Source: Mercenaria mercenaria (Eukaryota; Mollusca; Bivalvia; Venerida; Veneridae). From it: a DNA stretch of 64,000 nt. Location: the NCBI RefSeq assembly GCF_021730395.1, contig NC_069366.1, forward strand, positions 63,369,001 to 63,433,000. Reading direction: 5' to 3'. Shown here piece by piece: positions 1-12,090 of this stretch; the first letter of the stretch is position 1, and each line of letters begins with the position of its first letter. Both the position numbers and the translations under genes were made by a program. The notes beneath the pieces are model-generated. The model saw only the letters and a list, made by a program, of their open reading frames with translations, had not been told where the DNA came from and did not search any database.

Positions 1-1825
1 ACAATTCGCCGACCATCATTTTTAAAGATATTTCTTGTTACTTCTGCCTGTCTTTCCGGCGGGAAGAAGCTCAATTATATTCTTAAATTCTGGCTAGTAA
101 CTGAAACATTTGATAACTCAAGCAAAGGTGATTTTGTGATTTTCTTTGTGTCTGTCCATTAGTCATAAACCTTTCTGATAGCTGACCGTGTTAGCACAAT
201 AGGAAGGGAGTTGTTAGTTTAATCTTGGATGGTGAGCATCTTCTCGGTAATTATTTTATTGATGATAATTATGTAAAGTAAATTGTCCGTTACCTCCTAT
301 TCATGTCGATTTTTTTTTTCAGTAACTTGGTTAGAAAACGATTGTCCTGCCGGTTATCTTTCAACCAAACTTTACAGGAATGTTCCTTTGGTGGGTCCCC
401 TTTCATACTGCAGAATTCGGGTTGTCACGGGCCAAAAGGATACAACGGCCCAAATCAAAACGATTTCACATAAATGTTTCTTGGGTGACTGTCTATTAAA
501 TTCATTCGAATCGCCTTGGGGTCGGGGCTAATTTTCTCTGTATAGAATAAATAAAAAGTCGAAGCTCCACAGTTCGCTCATCGCGACAAATATGAAAATA
601 TTACCGGCCTGGTTTGATTGAGTCTGGTCATAGATGATAGTGGAAATGATGCTACCGTCCTCGGCCTCTAACCCCAGGTTGACCAACACTCAACATTTGG
701 CCCTTATCACAAGTACAAAAACAAATTAGAGACATCCGCAGCGGTGTACATGGAACCTACAATGATGCAATAGTGTGCAATTCCATGAAAAATGGCGTAT
801 TTTCCCTAGTTAAAATAATGCGTTGGCCCTGAACGAGAACACGATGAGCAGAACTAAACAACCTGGAATTTAGAGAGGGGATCTGAGGTAACGGAGCCTG
901 CATATCACAGAAAACGTCAAAAGACAGAATTAAAAACTAGGCACCATATCAAAGGGGTGATTATACAATAAGCGGGTGCATTGGAACCACCCAAGACGAA
1001 ATGTTCAAGCTGAAAAACTAAACAATACTACTAAGAAAACGTCGTTCTGAACGATCTGAAAAGATGAAAATACAACAGCTCTGACTGAATGTACGGAGAG
1101 ACTGTTGTACGGCCACCACACGACACAAACAACACTGCTGTGATAATAAAATTGAAACAAAGAATCTCCAGTTCACTCAACACGACAAAAATAAAAATGT
1201 TGCAGGATCGGTTTGCTTGAGCCTGTTCATGGACGGTAGCGGAGAAAACTTTAGAAAATGATCTCTTTTGGAAATACTTGGCGTATTTTCAAATAATTTT
1301 ACATAAATGTTCCTTTGGTAACGCTCTACCAAATTCTTTCAGGTTATTCTGTTATGTTAAAACATGACCACCAGGTGACTGGCAGGTTTTCTTTATGTGG
1401 TTTTAGTGGAAATCTGTGTTGGAAACTGCTGAGTTAATTTCAAGCTGTGTAAGACAGCTTTTTTCCCAACCCAAGGGACAGTTTTGATAAAAACCCTCGC
1501 TAACGCTCGAATTTTTCATTCCACACTGTCCCTCGGATAGGGAAAACCCCGCCTTACATAGACAGACATGTAAGATCTTTATATTCGTAATAACTTGATG
1601 ATATGCGGCATGTATGACCTAGACCCATAGCTCAAAGGTCACACTGAAAGGTCAAAGATCTTACTTCATTTTTATTGTCCGGTCTAGAACTATGTATTTC
1701 TATACATAGATAGCTTTTCAAGTAACTTGGCACACGCATTCACAAATAATAAGAGTGCAATGCTTAGGCCCCTAATTGAGAGGTCAAGATCACACTGAAG
1801 AGGTCAAAGATTTTATGTCATTTTT
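1..1825. other. Intergenic AT-rich DNA, no supported gene
   Basis: I see no exon with both splice signals, no RNA gene and no clear repeat here. An open stretch at about 319-531 on the + strand follows a poly-T/AG run that resembles a splice acceptor. Its translation matches nothing I know and no donor is evident. Confidence 0.5.
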
Positions 1826-1849
1826 TTTTTGTCAGGGGTATACCTTTTA

Positions 1850-1975
1850 ATGCATCATGTCATTCATATTCAAGTCTTACCATTGTTATTATATATGTCG
1901 TTATTCTTATCGTATCTACGATATTTTTATAGTAAAATTAGTGTTATTCTATATTTCGTTATTGTTATTGTATCC
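1850..1975 (-). repeat. Inverted copy of the AT-rich 'GAATATGAATGAC' repeat
   Basis: The reverse complement of this stretch aligns with about 6165-6295: both run from a GAATATGAATGAC block through AATAACAATA-type blocks in the same order. It directly abuts the tandem array that begins near 1976. Confidence 0.6.
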
Positions 1976-2620
1976 GTCATTCCGTCCGTCAGCAATTTCG
2001 TGTCCAGTCCATAACTGTATCATTCATCAACGGATTTTGATACTACTTTGCACAAATATTCACCAAAATCAGACGACATGTCTTGCGCAAACCCGGACCC
2101 CAAACTCATTGATAAAGATCACACTGGTAAAAGGTAAACTGGGCGTTTTTTCGCAATTTCGTTTCCGGTCCATAACTCTGTCATTCATCAAGGGATTTTA
2201 ATATTACCTGGCACTGAGGTTCCCCATAATCAGACAACGAGTCATGCGCAAATCATGGACCCCTAGCTCAAAGGTCATGGTCAAACTTGCAGGTCAAATG
2301 TAAACACGGCTTTTTTATGCAATTTCATGTCCCGCCAATAACTCTGTCATTCATAAAGGGAGTTTTAATATTACTTGAAAGAGATGTTTCATAATCAGAC
2401 GACGTGTCATGCGCAAAACCCCGACCCCTACTTCAAAGGTCAAGGTCACACTTGGAGGTCATAGGTAAAATGGGCTTTTCTTTAATGCAGTTTTGTGCCC
2501 GGTCCATAACTCTGTCATTCATCAAAGGATTTTAATATTACCTGGCACAGACGTTCCCCATAATCAGACGACTTATCATGCGCAACCCGGACCCATACCT
2601 CAAAGGTCAATGTCATTTTT
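1976..2620 (+). repeat. Tandem array, ~165-bp unit, Helitron-like bivalve element core
   Basis: The landmark CCATAACT-CTGTCATTC recurs near 2009, 2170, 2335 and 2504, spacings of 161, 165 and 169 bp. Each unit also carries a TTCCCCATAATCAGACGAC-like block and a CTCAAAGGTCA-like block. The preceding CCGTCATTCCGTCCGTC also occurs at the start of a related single copy near 21488. Arrays of this unit length are typical of bivalve pearl/CvA-type elements, which have been interpreted as non-autonomous Helitron-like DNA. Short ORFs here (for example 1857-2201 and 2493-2762) are chance frames through the repeat. Confidence 0.75.
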
Positions 2621-3015
2621 TCACAAAATAGAAGTAATCTACAATTCTTATCTTTTTAATAAACCTTTGAACCCTAAGAGGTATTGGGTTCATACTTTGG
2701 GTTCTTACCATTCCTTTGGCTGGGGTCAAGTCAAGTCACCTTGGTCATTGTTACTGAAATAGAATTAAAAGAAAACTTGGCTTCTCTTGGGACATGCATC
2801 AAACCGGCCAAGAAAACAAAATCAGCAAAGATAAACATTCTTGACAATCTGGTACTGATCAAACCGCAAAAGTAAGAGAATATGTGTTCTCATTTTCTCG
2901 GTGGAAACATGGCCTACTGTCGTTTATGACGAGCCAATGAAAAGCCTTATTACAAAATATGGGAAATAATTACATCATTTTGATATAAGTAGCACAGCGA
3001 CGATATACAAATCAA

Positions 3016-3085
3016 GGGCTGAGCGCGAAACTATTGTATCTTGTTCTTTATTTATATACAGTTACAATAGTATCGCGCTCAGCCC
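3016..3085. repeat. Hairpin-forming inverted repeat
   Basis: The arms are 23 nt each (3016-3038 and 3063-3085), complementary at all but one position, with a 24-nt AT-rich loop. The arm begins GGGCTGAGCGCG, GC-rich against an AT-rich background. It lies in intergenic DNA and looks like a small palindromic element. Confidence 0.75.
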
Positions 3086-3255
3086 ACGAAATACAATCAC
3101 GTAACATAGAATATCAATGACACGTTTTGTTAATAGAATCATCAGATACTGAACAACAATAATGACTTCCACAAGATTTAGCTTACCAAAAGGTTCCTTC
3201 TAGAGCATATTAAATATTCTTTTTAAGGGATCTTTAATAAAACAATAATGAACTA

Positions 3256-4662
3256 GAGCGGGTGTGGGTATTTCCGAACAGTTAAGCAATAATGTTGAAT
3301 GTTCGGAAATACCCACTTATATTGCCATTTAAAAACAACTTGTTTATAGAGTGATTCCAGCTGATTTAGCGTGTATAATTCCGAACTATATAAGTATACA
3401 GATATTGTCAGTATAGTGTATTGAGGATATTACCTATTGGACGTTTATTTCCGAACAGAGCGGGTAATTCCGAACAACAGAGGGGCTAATTCCGAACAGT
3501 TCCAACTTCTTAAGAACAGAACGTTTGTTTGTTTACAATGATAAACACAGACATTCTTTACAGTAGTATACTTGCATTTTTAACAAAGAAACTTTATAAA
3601 ACGAAACATATAACTGGAATTTACAGAGCATCTGTATCTAAACCTAAATTTTCAGAAGCACAGCACAACATGTGTGACAACTTTCTACATGATTAATGTC
3701 CGAAACATTTAATATGGTATTAACACCCTTATACATGATGCAGTTTGCAGTGTTAAAAATGTCTTAGAATCTGTGTTTAAATTAATAGTATTTGCATTCA
3801 AACAGAAGTTTGTCTGTATAGCCCAATAATTCATCTGCCAAACATTTAGTGTGAAATCTGTATCCACAATTGGTGCATGTAGGGTTTTTCACATGCATAG
3901 CAGTAACGTGGACCTTGTCTTGCAGGGTTGTCTTGGCACCCAAAATTTGCTTGCAACTCTTGACAAGCTCATGCTATTGCTACATGAGTCGCCGCCTCCT
4001 CTACCAGAGTCGGATCATATTGCACATGTTTAAAACGAGCCAATATGAATGAAAGGAAGTTGAACTCATTTTACAAAGTAGTAGATTTATTTATTTGTTA
4101 CTGTATCTTTTTTTATATATATATTTATTTATCTACTTTTTATCTATTTATAATTCAACTCTAGTTATTTGCTTCAAATATATTATAAGTCTTTATATAT
4201 ACTTATTTTGGATAAACTGTTCCTCATACATTGATTGTTTGGAATTAGCCACACATTAATTAACAAGTGTGTCTAATTCCGAACGGCTTCTTTGATCTTT
4301 CAACGTTTTCCATAATGAGAAATGCAGTTAACTCCCTTCCCACGTGACACTTGTGATGTAAGAATTCCATCAAAACATTGTCAGCGGTAAAAACCAATAC
4401 TTTTAGATCCTTACATACTACTTGCATCAAAACACGAAAACCGATAAGAACGACATGCATGCAAGCGGTCGTATAAATTCTTGTCTGTTATTTTGAAAAG
4501 GTGCGCGACAAAACTTTGCATTCGTTGCAATATGATATGGAATTCCTTGTTATCCTGTATGTGACGCCGTGGATTAGATTGGTGCCTTTCAAGAATACAA
4601 AAATGTCATTGGAAAAATGTGTTCGGAATTACCCCCCTGTTCGGGATTACCTACACCCGCTC
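3256..4662. mobile_element. 1.4-kb TIR element flanked by TA, with repeated TTCCGAAC motifs
   Basis: The left end GAGCGGGTGT-GGGTATTTCC and the reverse complement of the right end GAGCGGGTGT-AGGTAATCCC match at all but about three positions over roughly 25 bp. Both ends are flanked by TA (3254-3255 and 4663-4664), as expected for a TA-targeting DNA transposon. The terminal motif (T)AATTCCGAAC or its complement recurs inside, near 3272, 3299, 3376, 3448, 3466, 3488, 4274 and 4620. No transposase is recognisable, so it is probably non-autonomous. A 66-codon minus-strand frame (4260-4460) lies inside and matches nothing I know. Confidence 0.7.
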
Positions 4663-4669
4663 TATGTGT

Positions 4670-5565
4670 TTTGTTAGTTTACGTGCAATCTTATCTATTT
4701 AAGAATATTTAAAGTTATTTCACACAAACAATTATTTAACTTAAAATAATAATCAAACACCTTTAGATGAGCGATTCTACCTAAATATTATCAGCGGATA
4801 ATAAATAATAAAGACCATCACACTATCAAAATTTCGGGAACCATTGTCGGCAACTGTCCTAGTGGCATCTTTCTGTATAGCAGTAAAATGGCGGAAAATT
4901 GCTGCAACATGCTCGTAATTGCATCGCATGATGGAAATTTTCAGTTACAGAATGACTGCCAGAAGAAAAAAGGCTTTTATGTAAGTCGGCACCAACAAAC
5001 TAATGGAACTGAAAAAATTCGTACAAAAAGTTCAAAGCTTGAATCTTACAAAACAGTTAATCAAAAGGCATGAAATTACAAAGTTCGAAATATTTGATAG
5101 GTCAATAAAGTGAAAAAAATGCATTAAACAGTTCTGGATAAAGACAAGGGAAGTAATTGAAATGTTGTAATCCGGTGACGGTACGTCTCGTGCAATAGCA
5201 TTAACAGACAAGCGAAAAATCTCGAATTACTTTATCAATACAGAATGTTGTGATGGTAATACTTAAAATGTCAAAATAATAAAGTTGGTATGAAATAAAA
5301 TCGTAAAAAAGAACCATGGAAGCAATTGACGAATGCAACCGAGAAGAATAATAGCAGTCGATATTTTTGGGCAGGAGTCTATTTTTAGATAATGAATATT
5401 CATTTAGTTAATCTCGATTCTACATTATGACATGTTAGATTTAGGAGTACGATAGTTTAAACTATATTATTGTTTGTTTTTTTTGTAGGTCTGTTATTAC
5501 GTAGTTGTATTTCACTTAAGATTGACTTAATGATGCGTAAAAACACATTGGCAAAGAGGCTATTT
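4670..5565. other. Intergenic AT-rich DNA
   Basis: No gene or clear repeat is seen. A 61-codon + strand frame at 4888-5073 is lysine/asparagine-rich without recognisable features and is probably chance. Confidence 0.45.
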
Positions 5566-5710
5566 GTAATGAATATGCATGAGTACAAAATGGCGGCGCC
5601 CTGCTGGAATTCGGATGCCTTTTGATGATACCCTTGTATCCATTATCTGCTCAGTCAAGTGTGACATGTTCACCATAAGTGTTCCTTCTCATGAACAAGG
5701 GAAGAGTTAG
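5566..5710 (+). repeat. Dispersed repeat with an ATGGCGGCGCCC core, copy 1
   Basis: It aligns in direct orientation with 8937-9080. Both share GTAATGAATATGCATGAG, ATGGCGGCGCCCT, TTGATGATACCC, CTGCTCAGTCAA and GACATGTTCACCATAA in the same order. The core resembles the animal YY1 consensus AANATGGCGGC. Confidence 0.75.
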
Positions 5711-6044
5711 AATATGAATGACACGATATTGAATAACGATATCAGAGATACAATAACCGGGCAAGGGTGGGGGCAAATTTTAAGCTAAATGGGGGGCTTT
5801 TTTACCAACATAGGGGTGTTTTGATACAAGATACAGCCCCGGCTCCTACGACTATGAAATATTAGATAGATATTATTAAAGTGTCCAGCATGAAGGATGA
5901 CTTCTTATATGTCGTGTCTATTTACGAAAATAACGATGTCAGGATTTCAAGAAATAATTGTCCGTTTCGCAGAAGTAAAGTCCATTCCGCGAAATATACT
6001 CCATTCCATGGTTCTCCTAGAGTTATCTTCCCTAGCGTGAGAAA

Positions 6045-6350
6045 TATTGAACAACAATAATGACATTTACCATAAGAATATTGAACATACAATACGAATT
6101 ACGTCATATAGAATAACAATGTTAAGACTTAGAATATGAATGACACGACATTGAATAACAATATCAAAGAGACAATAACAACAACCGAAATATAGAATAA
6201 CAATAATATTTTTTACCATAAGAATATCGAACATACAATAAGAATAATGACATATACAATAACAGTAGCAAAATTTAGAATATGAATGACACGACATTGA
6301 AAAACAATAACAAACATACAATAAAAATAACATACATATATAATTTAGCA
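6045..6350 (+). repeat. AT-rich tandem repeat, ~146-bp period
   Basis: GAATATGAATGACACGACATTG begins at 6132 and again at 6278, 146 bp apart, with a partial preceding unit from about 6045. A related single block occurs at 5702. An inverted copy lies at 1850-1975. The 99-codon minus-strand frame here (6067-6366) is an artefact of the repeat. Confidence 0.75.
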
Positions 6351-6692
6351 ACATTTGACACGCCATACACTACTACTCACTATGAACACTTATTTGACAA
6401 GTGATATTATTTCCTATTTTGAGTTTAACGTTGATGTTTAAAATAAATTCTATGCTTATGATTGATATATGGCTACGTCCTCGTCGTGGTGCTGGACCTC
6501 CTTCTTAAATGTCAGGCGTTTATTGTCCCGCTATGTAGAGCTCCTGTTACCATTTTATATTATGAGGTTTGACCCAAAAGTTTGTATTATCAATTCAGTG
6601 ATATAATATTTGCAGCCCTCGTTTAACTTACAAGTTAAATATTTCTTTTGTTATGATGTAGTTGCTAACACAATGTACTATACGATACACAG

Positions 6693-7050
6693 AGCACTAC
6701 GGTGTTCCGTTGGGGCCATCGCAGTTTCGCGTTGTCGTCCTAGGGGCGAAATCGCGAAAACGCCATATTTTTACGCGAAAACGCGATACTTTCACACGAA
6801 AACACGAAGAAAAAATATCGCGTTTTCGCGTTGTTAATATCGTGTTTTCGCGTTATCGCCCTTGATCTAACATCGTCTTTTCGTGTTTTCGCCTTCGTGG
6901 TTAGTAGGGCGAAAACGCGAAAACACGATATTGATAGCGCGAAAACGCGATATTTTTACTTCGTGTTTTCGTGTGAAAGTATCGCGTTTTCGCGTTTTCG
7001 CCCTGCTGACCGCGAAGGCGAAAATACGAAAACACGATATTTTAATATCG
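6693..7050 (+). repeat. Palindromic TTTTCGCG/CGCGAAAA repeat, copy 1
   Basis: It starts CGGTGTTCCGTTGGGGCC and continues as imperfect palindromic modules of about 100-120 bp bounded by GGGCGA and TCGCCC (about 6728-6871 and 6907-7003). These are filled with CGCGAAAACGCGATA and its complement. It is strikingly CpG-rich in an AT-rich region. A second, inverted copy lies at 11742-12090. Arg/Lys/Phe-rich frames on both strands are by-products of the repeat. Confidence 0.8.
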
Positions 7051-7089
7051 CACATAAAAGCTCATTTTGAGCACTACTTGCTCAGGTGA

Positions 7090-8935
7090 GGTAATAAACT
7101 CTCATTTTTTTCTCTAATGGCACTTTTGCTTGTAAAATGGGGACTTATGTCATTCGCAGAATGTATTTTCAGTAAAGTAAGACAAGTTTCATGTTAATGT
7201 GCATGTGTTTATGGCAAATAAAAAGACAAAACTAAAACAGAGCTGTTTACTGTGTGACGGTGTCATGAAAGCGATCTACAAAGAATTAATGGATTCGATC
7301 TGGCGCCGTTTCACTCCAAATCACCCCATTTACTGTTCATATCTTCACACCTTATTAATTGCAGTTGCGATTATATATTGGTTTCAATGGTTTGAAATTC
7401 TAGAAAATATAGTCCTGTATGCGACACATCGTCGCATTACGGTCTTTTGATGGCGAACATTTGTGACAAGTTATTTCAAAATCACTTAATGAACAAAGAA
7501 GTTATGTCACTGACATGAAAAACAGACCATGTTTCACATTTGTCACTTTAAAAAGAAAAAAGGAAAATAATAAGATAGACATTAACTCCATATGGCCGGT
7601 GTTTGTATGTAAACTTTGAGATAGGTAGGTGCAATAGCGTTGAAGTAATTGCACGACCAAATATATGAGGACACATATACAAATAGACTGAACTGACAGA
7701 CCACAAGATGATTGCTTTATACCACCCTCCTTCAAACATTGGTTGCGGGTTCTAAATATTAAGAAATACTAAAGGAGCATAGGAAACGCCGATATTTTGT
7801 AAAGAAGTCACTCACAAAGAGGCATACAGTCTTTTTACCAAACTCGCAAGCACTTGTACAGAAATTAAGCAAGCGTGCATACAGTCAGGAAATAACACCG
7901 AATCTTCTTTCATTTACGGTTATAAACAAATTGGATTAATTTATAAATGATTTATTGTATTTCACTAAACTAGTATTGTTTCTTTATCCATGGAACAGTG
8001 GAATTTACATGTAGGTCATTCTTCAAGCAAGAAAATAAGTACTTTTGACGCCGACAGTGTACAATTTCTGGACAAAATCAGTCATCGATCGAGTTTTTTG
8101 CTATAATTCTACCTGTCATCAGAAACACATTATATACAGAAGCAAATCATGTTTAGCTTCCAATAAAATGTAAATATACATACATTCAAAGCAAATCAGT
8201 CACTTTAAAATGCTGTTTTTCAGCTTTTAGCTGTAAGTTTATTGTTTTGATCACTCGCAAGAGGAAGAGGGAATACAGTCGTTTATAGGGTGTGATAATG
8301 ACCTTGGTATATTTGAAATGGCCCTCCGTTAATTGGATCAGGGAGTGGACGTATTTTGCATTTTCCTGCTTTTTAGGCGAGAAAAATGCTGTTTGCAGTT
8401 CAATATGGCGTTATTTGTTTACTTTTTGACCTAACAGAGGAAACATTTTGCTGTAGTAAGTGTGTTTATGATATACAAATTTTCAAACGATAACGTCCAG
8501 TCGGTAGCCATATAATTTATCTTCACTCAGCTTTCGGTATTATATGTTTATCGTTGTTTGTTAAAAAATATCGAAGGTACAGTGCCAGTTTATAGTGACA
8601 AAAAATCGTAGCCGTGCGTGAAAATGTAATTTCTGTACAAAACGTACACTTTACGGGATGTTAATTGATTTGCACATATACATAAATTTATACAGTAATT
8701 TAAGAGTTTTAACTTCTAAAATATCCCATTTCAAAAATATTTTGGTACAAGCAACATTTCGTTGTTTGATGTTATATACACGACGATTTTGTTGTTTGAT
8801 TCTTCTACCGAGATGCCCTCTTGAACTTTTCAATCCAATATAAAGATTGGCAACTAGAAATATTTAAAAGTGAATATATATATACCAGAAATAATTTTAT
8901 TAATCACTTCTTTCTTAATAATTATTTTTTTTTTT
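7090..8935. other. Intergenic AT-rich DNA
   Basis: No gene could be supported. The longest frames (7199-7450 on +, 7502-7735 on -) lack recognisable motifs, and I found no convincing splice-site pair around them. Confidence 0.45.
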
Positions 8936-8936
8936 T

Positions 8937-9080
8937 TGGTAATGAATATGCATGAGTCTAAGATGGCGGCGCCCTACTAGAATTCAGATGTCTTTGATGA
9001 TACCCTCGTATCCATTTCCTGCTCAGTCAATTGAGACATGTTCACCATAACTGTTCCTTCCCTTGAGAAGGGACAATAAA
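8937..9080 (+). repeat. Dispersed repeat with an ATGGCGGCGCCC core, copy 2
   Basis: Direct-orientation partner of 5566-5710, roughly 85-90% identical by eye over about 140 bp. It shares the GCATGAG, AAGATGGCGGCGCCC, GATGATACCC and GTTCACCATAA blocks. Confidence 0.75.
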
Positions 9081-9723
9081 CTACGACAAAAGATTTATAA
9101 AATGGGATGATACAAAAAGTTACCAATATCAGCAACTTTTAGCAAATAAAATAGATAATAATAAAAATCTTCATGATAAAAGACAAATAGTTTTCAGTTT
9201 AGTAACACCTACATACAAGAAAATATATATGTAAATTTCTAATGTATTTATTGTTGCTATATATTTAACCACACTGATGAGCCATTCACGGCGAAACTAG
9301 TTTGTGACTTTTCTATCAAAATTTAAGAAAATCTTAGCGAGCGTGTGAAAAAACTAGAAATAAATTTGTTAAAAAAAGAAACAATGATGAACAGCGCAGA
9401 CAGTACGTGACTATAAAAACAATATAATAAAACAAAAGAAAAAAAAATATTAAGAAAGAAGTGATCTCAATAAACGTATTAAATCAAAAATCGAAAATAT
9501 CTGAATAAAAATTAGACGTAAATATGCAAAGAATTTTATACAAGCTAAACGCTTTATATCAATATTTTAAATTATTGTGCGACACGGGATTTTGACGAAC
9601 ATCTGATTGATAAAAACGGATCTTTCTGGGACACCGCAGTATAGTTATGAGCTAAAAGTGCAGACACGCCTCGATGATCTATATATAATACGCAGGTGCT
9701 CGCTGTGTTAATCACTCAACATA

Positions 9724-9965
9724 CGGATGAAACACTCTTACGCTAGAATGATGTCACGTTAACGTACGATGACGTCAATGGTTTAAAGAGCGCTACTATA
9801 TTTTATCTAGTGTTTTATATTAAAGGCATATTAGCATCGAAATAGTTCATGCCAAAGCCGTATTTTAACACTATTTTTACACTCGGTGGGCCCTCGTGAA
9901 ATTATTACGCCAGACGTACGCCCATCGTGCATAAATACACTCATTTGCTATAAATTATTTCTTAA
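9724..9965 (+). repeat. Dispersed repeat with a CRE-like GATGACGTCAATG block, copy 1
   Basis: It shares in order with 22143-22385: CTTACGCTA, GTCACGTTAACGT, GATGACGTCAATG, CTACTATATTTTAT, ATCGAAATA, CTCGGNNGGCCCTCGTNAAATTATT and a GACGTA block. The TGACGTCA core is a CREB/ATF-type site, but here it belongs to the repeat. Confidence 0.65.
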
Positions 9966-9969
9966 ATCA

Positions 9970-11740
9970 GATCGAGTCATGTTAGAATGTGCGGTCCCTT
10001 TAAAAATTTCATCTTTGGACATTAAAGTCGTTCATTAGGATAGTCTAACAAATTTGACGCGATCTTAGGGTATTTGGGAGGTTCTTTTTTGTACAGACAA
10101 TAGATCCACATTTCCAGTCAGGGATATAATATTATGTGCCATTTATTTGGTATGAAACAAGCGCATATGTATTTATAGCCAAACATTTTTATTTTAACAT
10201 AGAAGAAGCATTTATAAAGATGCGCTATTCAGTAGGACATATGACCTTTTCAGAGAAAACATTAAGTATGTATATAGAAAGCAAAACTACAGATATTCGA
10301 TAGTACTTGTAGCTGAAAAAAATATAACATTTTTGAAATGATAAAACTTTCTACATTGTAGATTTTATTAAAACTTCTTATCAACGTTTGGAATTAATGA
10401 TATATAAATTGGAATATATGGCCAACTTAAATGTATATTTCTATGTGATTTTTTTTAAATGTTATGAAATATACGACTAAATTTACGTCAGATTTTAAAA
10501 CATAATTGGAATCATTTCATTTGTCAACATCTTAACATTTACACTGTTACATAGAGAGTGACAATTACAGTTATTATACACATAACACCAATAATTCATA
10601 CATAGATTTTTAATCATATATCACCGGTCTAGGCTATATTTTATGTTATTCAGAACAAGGAAGTTACTTTATAACTTCCGGTAATAAAATTGTGCAGAAC
10701 AAGGTTATATAGAACAGTGCTTAAAATTGTTCATTTGCATATACCCATACCTTTTAACTGAATTAAAGGCACTTATTTATATAAAAAAAAAAACAAAAAA
10801 TGCAATTTTACAACGGTACCCAGGCATTGTCTTGTAATTGAAAATGTGTCTAAAACTTATAATTGATTAGCAATGGATTGAACTAGCTGGGACTACGTCA
10901 ATAAAAATGAATAAAACAACAACCAAATAAATAATGAATAAAATGAAATTTAATACATGTTTATTTTAAAATCACGTTCACATTCTTTTCGGTCACTTTT
11001 TGAAAAGTCCGAGAAGGTCAATAAAATGGGAACAATAAAACAATTAGTCATATTTCAAATGTGTTTTCACTAAAAAAGTAATCACATAAGATATACAAAT
11101 ATATATACACGCTTTTACCAATTTTTGCCATGATGTTTTTTTAACTTTCCTTATATGGAACTTCTCTGGTCAAATAATGCTCCACGGAATTTTATTAAAG
11201 ACTTGCACATGGCATATCGTCATGCAACATTTGTCACAACCTAAATTTGCTACTTTTAGCTCCCGCTAGTTGTCACAGGGTATTTGTTCATTTCAAGGAC
11301 AAACTACCGCAGACTCCATCTATAGTAAATGCCATACAAACATACATAAGTATATAAATAGACAGACAGGCAGACACAAAGACAGATACATAGACTGACA
11401 GACAAACGACACACAAAACGACACCCAATGTATTGATAAAATACAGAGAGAGCATTTTAAGACACTGGCCTTATTCTCAACTGATCACGAAACTCAAACC
11501 TACGTGCTATTTACATTTTTTTTTTTAAAATAAAACTTATTAATAATTACTGCGATTTGGGTGGTTATTTTATTTCTACCAGTAGTGTAAAAATGTAAAA
11601 GAAAAAGGGACCAAAATGGCAAAGGAAGGGTCGAAATGGCCAAGGAACACCGTAAGTTTGGGTTGAAATGTATCGGGGTGGAATTTACGGTCTCTAGAAT
11701 TGTCTTTCAAGCGTTTGCGCAAGTCAAACCGGAAGACGAA
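9970..11740. other. AT-rich DNA with a GACA-rich stretch
   Basis: No gene is seen. A small perfect hairpin (GGAAGTTA...TAACTTCC) lies near 10661-10680. A degenerate GACA/CAGA simple repeat runs at about 11358-11410. The part from about 11580 leads into the palindromic CpG-rich repeat and carries GGAACACCGTA, which recurs at that repeat's far end near 12077. Confidence 0.5.
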
Positions 11741-11741
11741 A

Positions 11742-12090
11742 TTACGATATAAAAATATCGTGTTTTCGCGTTTTCGCCTTTGCGCGAAAACGCGAAAACG
11801 CGATACTTTCACACGAAAACACGAAGCAAAAATATCGCGTTTTCGCGCGATCAATATCGTGTTTTCGCGTTTTCGCCCTACTTACCACGAAGGCGAAAAC
11901 ACGAAAAGACGATGGCAAATCGAGGGCGAAAACGCGAAAATACGATATTAAGAGCGCGAAAACGCGATATTTTTGTTTCGTGTTTTCGCTTTATAGCTTC
12001 GTGTTTTCGTGTGAAAGTATCGCGTTTTCGCGATTTCGCCCCTAGGGCGACAACGCGAAACTGCGATGGCCCCAACGGAACACCGTAGAG
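11742..12090 (-). repeat. Palindromic TTTTCGCG/CGCGAAAA repeat, copy 2 (inverted)
   Basis: Its reverse complement starts CGGTGTTCCGTTGGGGCC and follows the same module order as 6693-7050, ending in ACACGATATTTTTATATCG. The two copies are about 4.7 kb apart in opposite orientation and could pair as a long inverted repeat. Overlapping frames on both strands are repeat artefacts. Confidence 0.8.

Noticed and set aside
283-531. 82-codon + strand frame preceded by poly-T and CAG, ending SPWGRG
   Set aside because: The last residues recall the SHP box of insect Derlins. The rest does not resemble Derlin, the frame stops before the box is complete, and it lies 5' of the Derlin exons. Probably coincidence.
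6831-7089. Overlapping Arg/Lys-rich frames on both strands
   Set aside because: They are translations of the palindromic CGCGAAAA repeat and recur in the 11.7-12.1 kb copy.
7199-7450. Frame containing IWRRFTPNHP, considered as the missing Derlin exon (IWRPIT)
   Set aside because: Only three residues agree, the following residues do not match the Derlin loop or membrane segment, and no splice sites fit.
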